From NCBI GenBank assembly GCA_964036315.1, contig OZ038510.1, forward strand, positions 86,605,664 through 86,669,663: a stretch of 64,000 bases of DNA. The letters are read 5' to 3'. This document shows positions 20,641 to 31,100 of the stretch, one piece after another. A model generated the notes under the pieces. That model worked only from the letters and a program-made list of their open reading frames with translations, was not told the origin of the DNA and ran no database searches. Within the stretch, counting starts at the first letter, position 1; the number at the start of each line of letters is the position of its first letter. A program made the translations under genes and the position numbers. This stretch comes from Acanthosepion esculentum. Taxonomy: Eukaryota > Mollusca > Cephalopoda > Sepiida > Sepiidae.

Positions 20641-21185
20641 AACGTATATGATGTGCATTTTTTTATAATTTCCGATTTGATTTTGGTGGAGATATAGTTT
20701 TCTTTTTGGGTCCATATGTATTTTGATAGGGTTGTATTGTTTGTGTATTTTTTCTCTCAAATGTGATTGTAATCTTTCTTAAGGGTTTTTTCTGTAGCAC
20801 CTATATAAATTTTTTGTCTGTAGCAATGTTATTAGTTAGTATAGCTTTGTATATTATGTTATTGCTTAAACATTTTTGTTAAGTGGTCAATTTTCTTTGT
20901 TTCTACAATTATATTTGATGATTTTGTTTTGCTGAATGTTATTGTTATTGGTTTTGTTGAGTAGTTTTTGTTGTACTTAGGTATTATTTTCTCCATGTTA
21001 TCCATGCAGATGCAAATAATTTTGATTATATTTTTATTGATAATTTTTGAAAAGTTGGTGTTTTTAGGGAAATGTTTGTCAATTAATTTGAAGAATATTT
21101 TGCCTAGTTTTGTTTTTATTATATTGTTGTAACAGGGATGGATTGAATCAAATTATATTTTTATTTTCTTCTGTTTTTCTTTGTA
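20641..21185 (-). pseudogene. Penelope-like element: RT C-terminus to GIY-YIG
   Basis: Minus-strand translation across frames gives FFKLIDKHFPKNTNFSKIIN and ICMDNMEKIIPKYNK, then KIYIGATEKTLKKDYNH (GIY-YIG second motif and arginine/histidine region), then TTLSKYIWTQKEN. This order is the known layout of Penelope-type reverse transcriptases with a linked GIY-YIG endonuclease. The linker cysteines expected before the nuclease are lost, and there are several stops and frameshifts. It is a decayed copy. Confidence 0.75.
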
Positions 21186-21244
21186 TTGTTTTCATTTTTA
21201 TATTCTAGTTTGAATATCCGCTTTTCTTCAGGACTGATTTGTGT

Positions 21245-21248
21245 GTGT

Positions 21249-21317
<69 letters not shown>
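21245..21317. repeat. (TA)n microsatellite
   Basis: TA run preceded by GTGTGTGTATAC. Confidence 0.95.
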
Positions 21318-21320
<3 letters not shown>

Positions 21321-21626
21321 ATTATGACTTTTTGTAAAATGCTGAATTTCTTGTATCATAATTTGATGAATGTGTTAAAAAGTGATGAAGAAGTGCTTAA
21401 TTCAGTTTATTAAAAAAAACAAAATGTCACCCCAACACAAAACTTCTAAAATCATATATAAGTATAGTAATGCTATGACTTTCTGGAAACTTCTAGAACT
21501 TTACAAAATTTATGACGTACATTTTGTGGTGCAACATAAGCATGAACAGTGGTTGGGTTGTTATTTTGATGTGAATGGGGAAAGTCTGTTGTACTTGTGA
21601 TCAAATACGTTTTTTTGTTTCAGAGT
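21318..21626. other. unassigned
   Basis: A 72-codon plus-strand frame (21382-21600) contains YDVHFVVQHKHEQWLGCYFD, with no recognised domain. It lies between the two direct duplicates. Confidence 0.35.
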
Positions 21627-21880
21627 ATATAAGCTTCCTGATTGAGCAAGACTCATTGATTTGCTGAACGATCTCCAATCATTCATTTTTAAACATAATG
21701 TCCCATAAAAAAAGTACTTAAAAGAAACAAGAAGATCTGGATGAAGAATCGTATAAGAAAAGCAGAACTTTTCTGCTAGAAGAACATTCAGTGGTAAGCA
21801 AAAGCAGGATGCCACTGAAAATTCAAATTGTTGGTCGTTCTCTGTTCCTTGAAGGATCCTTTGAAGGAAAGAACAAATAA
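21627..21880. repeat. diverged direct duplicate, copy 2
   Basis: Partner of 20395-20640. The lengths differ by a few indels around 21660-21770. Confidence 0.75.
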
Positions 21881-22693
21881 AAGAAATCGTTAAAGAAGCA
21901 ACAAGTTTATGGCAAAAGATATGAAATTCCTCAAATTTATCACCTCAAGTCATGCAAACAAAACTGGATCAAGTGTTGAACACCTACAATGAATGTGTGA
22001 AATGAAGAATATATGTTCCATTGAATGAGATTTTTTGACATCACAAAAGGAAATTTTGAATGGCTGTGTAGTGAGGAGAGACGGTTATATCATCTTCAAG
22101 TCGAAAGCACAGGGCATATTGGATATTGTTGTATCCTTAAAGAGGTTACAAATAAACAAAGGTGCTACTCGAGTGAAGGAACAGCAACATGCACGTAGAT
22201 GAAAGAAAGGAGGTTTATTGTAAAAGAGAATATACTACTGAAAGACAGGAAATCGGGTGGCAGGCTAGTTATTCCCAAAGCAAGACCCCAGGTATATCCT
22301 ATGCTCACTGTGCTACTGATAGAGTCTGTCAACATAGGAATTAGGGAGTGTGGGACATTCCATTATAACAGATATACAACTGGAAAAACTGCGAGTTCCA
22401 AAACTATTCATCCATCCAAAAGAAGAAAAGTGACCTTGGAGTGAACTTCAACAAGAGTAACAACAACAAAAACTTCAACTTGCGAATCAGAGACTAAATC
22501 AAAGAGTGAATATGAAGAGTACAAGAGTTCCAAAGAATAATCCACAAGAAAAAGGAAGAAATATAGCAAAACCAAAACTATAACCCAATTAGTAACATCT
22601 TAAAACCAGCAAAGCAACAAATATCTGTCAGCAGTTATCTCAAGAAGGGATTGATGTTGAGACACCTTCTCAGTCTGGTATTTAGAGAACTGC
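21881..22693 (+). pseudogene. decayed element or gene remnant, unrecognised
   Basis: Several frames give protein-like fragments (RSLFLEGSFEGKN, GYIIFKSKAQGILDIVVSLK, and an 81-codon frame at 22199-22444), separated by shifts. They follow the second duplicate directly. I cannot name the family. The Tc1-type copy at 22699 inserted into its far end. Confidence 0.35.
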
Positions 22694-22698
22694 TATTA

Positions 22699-23331
22699 CA
22701 CTGCGTGCCAAATTATTATCAAGATAACTTTTTTTCTAATATTTCAAAAACCGTCCAACCAATGGCCAGCAAATTCTCCACATTTGAACCCAATCGAAAA
22801 CCTTTGGAGCGTCATGAAGCGAAGACTGTACGCCAACGGACGACAATTCAGGGGCAACGCTGAGTTGTGGGAAGCAATTCTTGACATGTCTCGCGGCATT
22901 ACAGCAGATGACATCCTACAATTAACAAATTCTATGGATCGTCGACTTCTTCAAGTAATTTCAAAACAGGGAAAGCACATTCCCTATTAATTTGTTTAAA
23001 ACTGCGCCTTTGTTTGTATCTGTTATTATTTGTTTGATTATCTTATTTATTAGCTTCTTTTCATCATAAACATTCACGTGCAACATTAATAAACATTTTG
23101 TTTGCTCAATTCTGGGAATTTAAAAAAAACTTTTCTAATAATTTGGCATGCTCAAATCACCGTGCTGATAACGAATATGGCGCCAGTTTGTTTACATTGC
23201 GTAGATCAGTACGAAAATTTCAGTGATTGCGCAGGTCAGTGTTGCCAACATTGTGTGAAAATTTTGTACGAATTGATTGGACGGTTTTTATTAGAAAAAA
23301 ATTTATCTCGATAATAATTTGGCACGCAGTG
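22699..23331 (+). mobile_element. Tc1-like transposon deletion derivative, 633 bp
   Basis: The ends CACTGCGTGCCAAATTATTA and TAATAATTTGGCACGCAGTG are perfect inverted repeats. Imperfect extension continues inward (TCTAATATTTC against ATTAGAAAAAAATTTATC). TA flanks both sides at 22697-22698 and 23332-23333, the expected Tc1/mariner target duplication. Only the transposase C-terminus remains inside. The element could be mobilised in trans if a source transposase exists. Confidence 0.92.
22761..22990 (+). pseudogene. Tc1-type transposase C-terminal fragment
   Basis: The frame reads WPANSPHLNPIENLW, the hallmark around the third catalytic acidic residue of Tc1-type DDE transposases. It continues in frame to MKRRLYANGRQFRGNAELWE and ends at ...KQGKHIPY followed by a stop at 22988-22990. 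The DNA-binding domain and the first two catalytic aspartates have been deleted. This 3' part is open without stops, which suggests a young internal deletion. Confidence 0.88.
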
Positions 23332-23335
23332 TAAA

Positions 23336-23852
23336 GAAGTTGATAAAATAAAGAAAGCACTAAACATTCTTGTTTTAAAGAAATTAAGTTAGAAGCATTA
23401 GCAAATGGAAAAGCGAATATTGTTATCAAAGGACGAACAACTGTTCTGTATGAATACAATTTATGGAAGAGCATAAAGATCACTGTTGCGGACACAACGA
23501 ATGTGAACACTGAAAACAGGAATGAGACTGTCATTCAGTGACAAAGACTATTTGCTGAAAAGAAACTGAAAGCGCCACAATTAATGGATGATGATCTTGG
23601 AGGAAACAATACATCGCCCAATATCGAATATCCGTTTATCTGTGAATTTATTTATAACTGCCAACAGCTCAAGAAGTATTTCAAGAATGGTAAAGACGAG
23701 ATTACTGAAACATCAGGATGGCGGGATGATATGGAATTTCTATTTCATTTAATTCGAGTTTATCACCTTAACGAAGAAATTGGAAGATTTCCTAAAGGGA
23801 AGTTTAAAAAAATACCTAATAATCATTTTATATTATGCTAAATATTCCACAT
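23336..23852 (+). pseudogene. protein-like remnant of unknown family
   Basis: In one frame 23383-23540 reads LEALANGKANIVIKGRTTVL and YEYNLWKSIKITVADTTNVN up to a single stop. A second frame at 23584-23841 encodes ICEFIYNCQQLKKYFKNGKD and WRDDMEFLFHLIRVYHLNEE. Composition is more protein-like than the surroundings. It could be an unrecognised element protein or a host gene fragment split by the Tc1 insertion. I cannot assign it. Confidence 0.35.
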
Positions 23853-23998
23853 AGGAAAAAGAAAGATATAAAAAGACTAAGAAATATAGATTGATATAAA
23901 GAGACTGAGATATAGACAAATATTACAGTTGTAGATAGATAGATAGATACGCGACGTTTGTAGATAGATAGATAGATAGATAGACCCATGTTCGAATA
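23853..23998 (+). mobile_element. GATA-rich SINE-like insertion with 28-bp target duplication
   Basis: The insertion starts with GGAAAAAGAAAGATATAAAA, has two GATA runs, and ends in AGACCCATGTTCGAAT, a B-box-like end also found after GATA runs near 27130. Exactly the same 28 bases (ATTTTATATTATGCTAAATA...) flank it at 23825-23852 and 23999-24026, the mark of a retroposition target duplication. Confidence 0.8.
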
Positions 23999-24026
23999 AT
24001 TTTATATTATGCTAAATATTCCACAT

Positions 24027-24300
24027 TCTTTTTCTTTTTATAGCTCTTCTTACTTGTAGATGGAAGTTTCTAATTGTATGTTCAAGTCTGCAATTTTTGT
24101 TTATTTGTAAGATTTTATATTATAAACTGTTTAATGCATAAAAAATACAGAAGTACTAATCTAACTACATCATTAGCAACTAGAAAACTAAAAATGAGAT
24201 ATTGTAATTTTTTACACTTATTTCGTATAAGGTAATCAAATTTCCAGTTTGGGTCGGACTTTTTCAACAACTAAAACAAATTAATGCCTTTTTCATTACT
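24027..24300. other. unassigned
   Basis: No recognised feature. Confidence 0.4.
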
Positions 24301-24307
24301 TTTGAAC

Positions 24308-24412
24308 AATATATATATATGTGTGTGTGTGTGTGTATGGGTGTGTGCCTGTGTGTGTGCGAGTAGGTGGGTGTATGTATGTTTGTGTGTGTGTGTGTGT
24401 GTGTCTGTGACT
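24308..24412. repeat. (TA)/(GT)n microsatellite
   Basis: TA, then interrupted GT repeats with GGGTGT variants. Confidence 0.9.
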
Positions 24413-24515
24413 CTGTCAGTAGGATATTGAGCACTGTATACAAAAAATCTACGATAACCTACATTTAATTTTAATTATATTTCAATGTTTCAATTAAACA
24501 ATTAGTTGTCTATAT

Positions 24516-24521
24516 TATTAT

Positions 24522-24596
<75 letters not shown>
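24516..24596. repeat. (TTA)n/(TA)n microsatellite
   Basis: Short TTA run followed by a TA run. Confidence 0.95.
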
Positions 24597-24601
<5 letters not shown>

Positions 24602-24667
24602 ATGTTAACGTTATATATATATATTCTCTTCTTGTATTTTTACTCTTTATGTAAAATATATATGTAA

Positions 24668-24730
24668 AATTGCTTCTTCTTCTCCTTTGTCTTCTTCTCC
24701 TCCTCCTTCTCCTCCTCCTTTTTCTTCTAT
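24668..24730. repeat. pyrimidine-rich TTC/TCC repeat
   Basis: Interrupted TTCTTC and CTCCTC triplets on the plus strand. On the minus strand they would encode a long arginine run, which is an artefact. Confidence 0.9.
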
Positions 24731-24734
24731 GAAC

Positions 24735-25640
24735 CATGTCCCTTTGTAGGACGTAGGCGATCATGATACTCCACTATTTCTTGTTTTTTTGTCGCACTTA
24801 ATAAATTTCCTTTTTGTTATCTCTCCTGAACCTTGTCTATCTATTTACTCAAGCTCATTCTTCTACCGTGTGCCGTGTACTCTCAGGATGTAGATGATCA
24901 TGGCTCTCCACAATTTTCTCTCTTTTGTAGCTCTTAATAAATTCTGTCTTTTCGTTATTTTTCCTATGCCCTGTTCCGCCGTCAAGTTCACTAAGTTGGT
25001 TATGCTTTATTTTCCTCTGTCCTCTTTGCCTCAATCTGACCTGTGAGTGTCAAATTTTCCAAGCCCTCTTTCCTAATTATGTGCCCTAGTCTCTTTCAGA
25101 TGCTAAGTATAAGTTTCTTTTTGTTTCCCTTTTCTCTAAAACCTCGCCATTGCACACATGCTCTGTCCATGGTATCCTCAGCATCTTTCTGTAGAAACAC
25201 ATTTCTGCTACTTCAAGTCTCTTCTTCATCTGCGGAGGACCCACATTACGTAACAGTTCATTACTCGTTTTTATTTATAACGAAATTGTTTTCTTTCTTA
25301 ATACTTTGCTTAGCGTTCGCAAAGCATCTTTGGTTATCCAAATGCGTCTTCGGATTTTAATCGTGCACTTTCTGTATTCTGTTAATACACTTCCCGGATA
25401 TTTAAGGATATTTATATTTAATTGTTGTACTTGTTTGACTTTGGTATCTCTAATTTGCAACTCAGGCTATCCCTTTTACTAAGACCCGTGCACTGATATT
25501 TAACCATTTCTTTCATTCACTACATTCTGTAGGGGTTCTTGTAGTTTCCTTTCCGTGTTTTTTTTATCAATATTGTGTCATCTGCATATCTTAATGTTAA
25601 GATTATGCCCGCCAATAATGAATCGTCTACGTGTTGAAAT
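24735..25640 (-). pseudogene. LINE 3' region, reverse orientation
   Basis: On the minus strand 25275-25460 encodes IRDTKVKQVQQLN and IRRRIWITKDALRTLSKVLR, matching a LINE protein segment (E-I-R-R-R-I-x-I-A-K-D-A-F-x-x-L-S-K-V-L-R) also found at 56400-56510. The region from 25130 to 25260 reads MLRIPW-type remnants. Two copies of a GATCATG-containing 3' segment (around 24760 and 24900) look duplicated. Stops and frameshifts occur throughout. Confidence 0.65.
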
Positions 25641-26310
25641 TTATTCCTTTAGAAAATATTGAAGCATTTTTTTAGAAACTCCTCTCACTCAACTTTGTCT
25701 ATTGAAACTGTAGCAGCTACTCGCTAGAAAGATGAATATTAAATATTATAACAAACAAGACATGGGTGGTTATTTTCATTCGTTTTCTTCACGACTGTTT
25801 GGAAACTTTTCATTCAAGGCTGACAAAAAAATCATGCAATTTTGCCGGGATTTTATTTAAATCCCGTAAAGATTTTATCAAAATCTGACGTCCGAGGTAT
25901 TTGTCGTCTGTATGCTTTGTACGGAAAGTTCACACGACACAAACCATAGGCCACGACCCGAAGTCAATAACTTTTCCCTATTTGGTTACTTTTCTTTCGC
26001 GTAAAATAAGAAAAAGAAAAGAGAAAGAATTAGGGAAAAGACGGCATGATTAGCACGTCTTTCAAACTAGAGCTCTTTAGTGTTGAAGGCGTGTTTTCTG
26101 CCCATTTCGTCCATTTTCTTTGGAAACTTGCCATTTTCAATGGGAGTAGATGTTCAACAGTTAGCGTTTTGCACCCAATATACACTTAATTTCGTTTTGA
26201 GTAAAAATGAGAATAAAATTAACATCCTTAAAGTGTGTAAGGAAAGAAAAAATAAATAAAAGTAATTAAAAAATGGCTATTTTGTTTCCAATTACTCCGT
26301 ATCATGGCGA
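25641..26310. other. unassigned
   Basis: A small hairpin (GCCGGGATTTTATTTAAATCCCG, split around 25840-25865) is the only structure. No gene was recognised. Confidence 0.4.
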
Positions 26311-26545
26311 TTTAGCTGAGAGTGTCCCTAAGAGAATTATATCGCAGTAGATCGCGTAGTCGGTCCGTTGAGTATCTGTTGACATATAATGGACATGTAG
26401 GACTGTCCAGATCAAAGGAAGCCGCCCCCGGCATCGCTTGTACGGAGGCGGACAGGAGTGGACTGCGTGGGGAGATAATTATAGAGGCTGAAAGAGAGAT
26501 GGAGGGTAGAAAAGACGCATAAACTGGACAAAAGCGGAGATAAAC
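26311..26545. other. unassigned, higher GC, open on both strands
   Basis: The plus strand encodes SRSRSRSVEYLLTYNGHVGL and the minus strand an 83-codon frame. Neither shows a named domain. The SR run is short and could be chance. It may be an exon-like or element fragment. Confidence 0.3.
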
Positions 26546-26597
26546 ACACATACATACATACATTACTCTTTTACTCCCAAAGTTGTGGAGAGAATGT

Positions 26598-26598
<1 letters not shown>

Positions 26599-26642
<44 letters not shown>
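26599..26642. repeat. (TA)n microsatellite
   Basis: Uninterrupted TA run. Confidence 0.95.
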
Positions 26643-26643
<1 letters not shown>

Positions 26644-26779
26644 GTCGTCTATATAAAAGTTTTGTAAGAGTATGTGCCGCACATACCTGAATTCAGTGAC
26701 ATGCATTGCATAAATAAAAGAAACTGGTGTGTACAGAGACAGCAGGAATAAGAATATGCAGGGACACACAAACACAGAC

Positions 26780-26783
26780 ATGC

Positions 26784-26817
<34 letters not shown>

Positions 26818-26911
26818 GAAAAAGAAAGATAGAAAGAGACTGTGATAGATATAAAAAGACTAAAAAACAGATTGATATGAAGAGACTGAGATATAGACAA
26901 TATTACAGTTG

Positions 26912-26968
<57 letters not shown>

Positions 26969-27070
26969 CGGAAAAAGAAAGAAAGAAAGAAAGAGACTGA
27001 GATAGATATAAAAAGACTAAAAACATAGATTGATATGAAGAGACTGATATATAGACAAATATTACAGTTG

Positions 27071-27121
<51 letters not shown>

Positions 27122-27122
27122 C
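26780..27122. repeat. compound (GATA)n array with about 150-bp higher-order unit
   Basis: Three GATA runs are separated by two copies of a spacer that starts GGAAAAAGAAAGA and ends ATATTACAGTTGTAGATAGA. The same spacer is inside the 23853-23998 insertion. The array expanded by duplication of spacer plus run. Confidence 0.9.
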
Positions 27123-27530
27123 GAGACCAAGACCCATGTTCGAATCTCATCATGGTCGATTTGTCAGAGTAGTCGCGTTTTGAAATTATCGGTCTGGTGG
27201 GTGGGGCGATCCCAGCATGCGGCAATCTTTGGAAAGTACCTTAAAACCATAGCAGAGGTTCACACGAACCTTGTGAGTTAAATTGGCACTGGTGGTTTTT
27301 TGCTATCAGAAAGTCACAAGACTTCATAACCGACACTTTCAGTCTAATGATATTGTTCGGGCTGCTGATCCTGATCAATTATGCCCTCTCTCCCAGAAAC
27401 TGTAAATTGGGTCCGCCCAGCAGAGTTGCAGGATAGACCAAGGCTGGTTTTTCTGGATATTGAGCAAATGTGCTTCAGGATTTATCTGCGACAATGATCG
27501 GCTACCCACCCGAGCAACGTGTATGTTATA
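27123..27530 (+). mobile_element. SINE-like body after GATA array
   Basis: AGACCCATGTTCGAATCTCA (B-box-like) follows the GATA run and continues into about 350 bases of moderately GC-rich sequence ending near the next TA run. No copy of this body is seen elsewhere in the window, so the assignment rests only on the B-box and the GATA link. Confidence 0.4.
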
Positions 27531-27533
27531 TGG

Positions 27534-27535
<2 letters not shown>

Positions 27536-27594
<59 letters not shown>
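27536..27594. repeat. (TA)n microsatellite
   Basis: Uninterrupted TA run. Confidence 0.95.
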
Positions 27595-27595
<1 letters not shown>

Positions 27596-27809
27596 AAACA
27601 CCGACAATGCAACTACCACGGTTTCTACCAGACCAACTGCTTAATGAAACCATTCTAGTAGAAACTGGAGAAGCATCAAGGTTGGTATTTCAAAAGATTT
27701 TATCTTAAATTGCCCTGAATTTTCGTTTTTGAAAATGGTATTTAGCACCCGTTTATTTAGCCGTTCTTTTGGGTAAATTTCACTTTTGCTATAGATTATA
27801 TTTATAAAC

Positions 27810-27810
<1 letters not shown>
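27595..27810. other. unassigned
   Basis: No recognised feature between two TA runs. Confidence 0.4.

Positions 27811-27882
<72 letters not shown>
27811..27882. repeat. (TA)n microsatellite
   Basis: Uninterrupted TA run. Confidence 0.95.
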
Positions 27883-27885
<3 letters not shown>

Positions 27886-27971
27886 CAGCGTGATATGTGT
27901 TAGAAAGATTTGTCAGATTTCTTGTACTTTTTCGCACTAGAATCCTTACCAATCACAAACAAATTATGTAG

Positions 27972-28174
27972 CACGTGGAGTTTAAGAAAGGATTACAAAT
28001 TCGAGAAGCATTAAACAAAACCAAACCAAAGAAGCAGTCCATCATGAATAAAATGATATCAAATTTTGGATCACACTTACTTAATGTATTTCATTTAAAT
28101 ATAGAAGCACTGTCACGTGAAAACACTATAATAGTGAGTGAAGAAAGACGAAAGCGTGACGCATTGGAAGACAT
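27972..28174 (+). CDS. possible single exon, function unknown
   Basis: An open stretch encodes a lysine-rich and then amphipathic, helix-prone peptide (KKGLQIREALNKTKPKKQ, then NIEALSRENTIIVSEERRKR and DALEDIM). It is preceded by a pyrimidine-rich tract ending in CAG/TAG-type acceptors (TACTTTTTCGCACTAG at about 27928-27943) and followed at 28175 by ATG-GTATGG, a possible 5' splice site. The reading frame happens to remain open into the 81-bp array. No homologue is recognised. It could equally be a decayed element, so the call is tentative. Confidence 0.25.
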
Positions 28175-31100
28175 CATGGTATGGTCTCCAGTTAAATTCT
28201 TCATATATTTGTTTAATTTATTACCTGTGAATTGCCATGACTTCTTGGGAAAGACAGTGGAGTGGTTTCCCGTTGCCTTCTTCACAGATTCCTTTTCTTT
28301 ATTATCTGTGAATTGCCATGACTTCTTCGCAAAGACAGTGGAGTGGTTTCCAGTTGCCTTCTCCACATATTCCTTTTCTTTATTATCTGTAAATTGCCAT
28401 GAATTCTTCGGAAAGACAGTGGAGTGGTTTCCCGTTTCCTTTTCCAGAGATTCCTTTTCTTTATCATCTGTGAATTGCCATGACTTCTTGACAAAGACAT
28501 TGGTGCGGTTTCCCGTTGCCTTCTCACAGATTCCTTTTCTTTATGATCTGTGAATTGCCATGACTTCTTGGCAAAGACACTGGAGTGATTTCCCGTTGCT
28601 TTCTCACAGATTCCTTTTCTTTATAATCTGTGAATTGCCATGAATTCTTGGGAAAGACAGCGGAGTGGTTTCCCGTTCCCTTCTCACAGATTCCTATTCT
28701 TTATTATCTGTGAATTGCCATGACTTCTTGGGAAAGGCAGTGAAGTGGTTTCCCATTGTCTTCTCCGCAGATTCCTTGTCTTTATTATCTGTGAATTGCC
28801 ATTACTTCTTGGAAATGCCAGTGGAGTGGCTACCCGTTGCCTTTTCCACAGATTCCTTTTCTTTATTATCTGAGAATTGTCATGACTTCTTGGGAAACAC
28901 AGTGCAGTGGTTTACTCTTGTCTTTTTCAAAAATACCCAATGTTTATCTGTGAATTGCTATGACTCCATGAGAAAGATAGTGGACTGGTTCACTGTTGCC
29001 TTCTTCACAGATTCCTTTTCTTTATTATCTGTGAATTGCCATGACTTCTTGGGAAAGACAGTGGAGTGGTTTCCCGTTGCCTTTTCCACAAATTCCTTTT
29101 CTTTCATATCTGTGAATTGCCATGACTTCTTGGGAAAGACAGTGGAGTGGTTTCCCGTTGTCTTTTCCACAGATTCATTTTCTTTATTATCTGTGAATTG
29201 CCATGACTTCTTGGGAAAGATAGTGGAGTGGTTTCCCGTTGCCTTCTCCACAGATTCCTTTTCTTTATTATCTGTGAATTGCCATGACTTCTTGGGAAAG
29301 ATAGTGGAGTGGTTTCCCATTGCCTTCTCCACAGATTCCTTTTCTTTATTATCTGTGAATTGCCATGACTTCTTGGGAAAGACAGTGGAGTGGTTTCCCG
29401 TTGCCTTCTTCACAGATTCCTTTTCTTTATTATCTGTGAATAGCCATGACTTCTTCGCAAAGACAGTGGAGTGGTTTCCAGTTGCCTTCTCCACATATTC
29501 CTTTTCTTTATTATCTGTAAATTGCCATGACTTCTTTGGAAAGACAGTGGAGTTGTTTCCCGTTGCCTTTTCCAGAGATTCCTTTTCTTTATCATCTCTG
29601 AATTGCCATGACTTCTTGACAAAGACATTGGTGTGGTTTCCCGTTGCCTTCTCACAGATTCCTTTTCTTTATAATCTGTGAATTGCCATGACTTCTTGGC
29701 AAAGACATTGGAGTGGTTTCCCGTTGCCTTTTCACAGATTCCTTTTCTTTATAATCTGTGAATTGCCATGAATTCTTGGGAAAGACAGTGGAGTGGTTTC
29801 CCGTTGCCTTCTCACAGATTCCTATTCTTTATTATCTGTGAATTGCCATGACTTCTTGGGAAAGGCAATAAAGTGGTTTCCCATTGTCTCCTCCGCAGAT
29901 TCCTTCTCTTTATTATCTGTGAATTGCCATGACTTCTTGGGAAAGACAGTGGAGTGTTTTGCCGTTGCCTTCTCCACAGATTCCTTTTCTTTATTATCTG
30001 TGAATTGCCATGACTTCTTGGGAAAGATAGTGGAGTGGTTTCCCATTGCCTTCTCCAGAGATTCCTTTTCTTTATTATCTGTGAATTGCCATGACTTCTT
30101 GGGAAAGACAGTGGAGTGGTTTCCCGTTGCCTTCTTCACAGATTCCTTTTCTTTATTATCTGTGAATAGCCATGACTTCTTCGCAAAGACAGTGGAGTGG
30201 TTTCCAGTTGCCTTCTCCACATATTCCTTTTCTTTATTATCTGTAAATTGCCATGACTTCTTCGGAAAGACAGTGGAGTTGTTTCCCGTTGCCTTTTCCA
30301 GAGATTCCTTTTCTTTATCATCTCTGAATTGCCATGACTTCTTGACAAACACATTGGAGTGTTTTCCCGTTGCCTTTTCACAGATTCCTTTTCTTTATCA
30401 TCTCTGAATTGCCATGACTTCTTGGCAAAGACATTGGTGTGGTTTCCCGTTGCCTTCTCACAGATTCCTTTTCTTTATCATCTCTGAATTGCCATGACTT
30501 CTTGACAAAGACATTGGTGTGGTTTCCCGTTGCCTTCTCACAGATTACTTTTCTTTATAATCTGTGAATTGCCATGTCTTCTTGGCAAAGACATTGGAGT
30601 GGTTTCCCGTTGCCTTTTCACAGATTCCTTTTCTTTATAATCTGTGAATTGCCATGACTTCTTGGCAAAGACATTGGAGTGGTTTCCCGTTGCCTTCTCA
30701 CAGATTCCTATTCTTTATTATCTGTGAATTGCCATGACTTCTTGGGAAAGGCAGTAAAGTGGTTTCCCATTGTCTCCTCCGCAGATTCCTTCTCTTTATT
30801 ATCTGTGAATTGCCATGACTTCTTGGGAAAGACAGTGGAGTGGTTTGCCGTTGCCTTCTCCACAGATTCCTTTTCTTTATTATCTGTGAATTGCCATGAC
30901 TTCTTGGGAAAGGCAGTGAAGTGGTTTCCCATTGTCTTCTCCGCAGATTCCTTGTCTTTACTATCTGTGAATTGCCATGACTTCTTGGAAATGCCAGTGG
31001 AGTGGCTACCCGTTGCCTTTTCCACAGATTCCTTTTCTTTATTATCTGAGAATTGTCATGACTTCTTGGGAAACACAGTGCAGTGGTTTACTCTTGTCTT

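Noticed and set aside
24510..24764. Arginine-rich minus-strand frame
   Set aside because: It arises from a TTC/TCC simple repeat read in reverse and a TA run.
26649..27225. Long minus-strand frames rich in YLSIYLSI
   Set aside because: They are translations of the (GATA)n array and carry no evidence of a protein.
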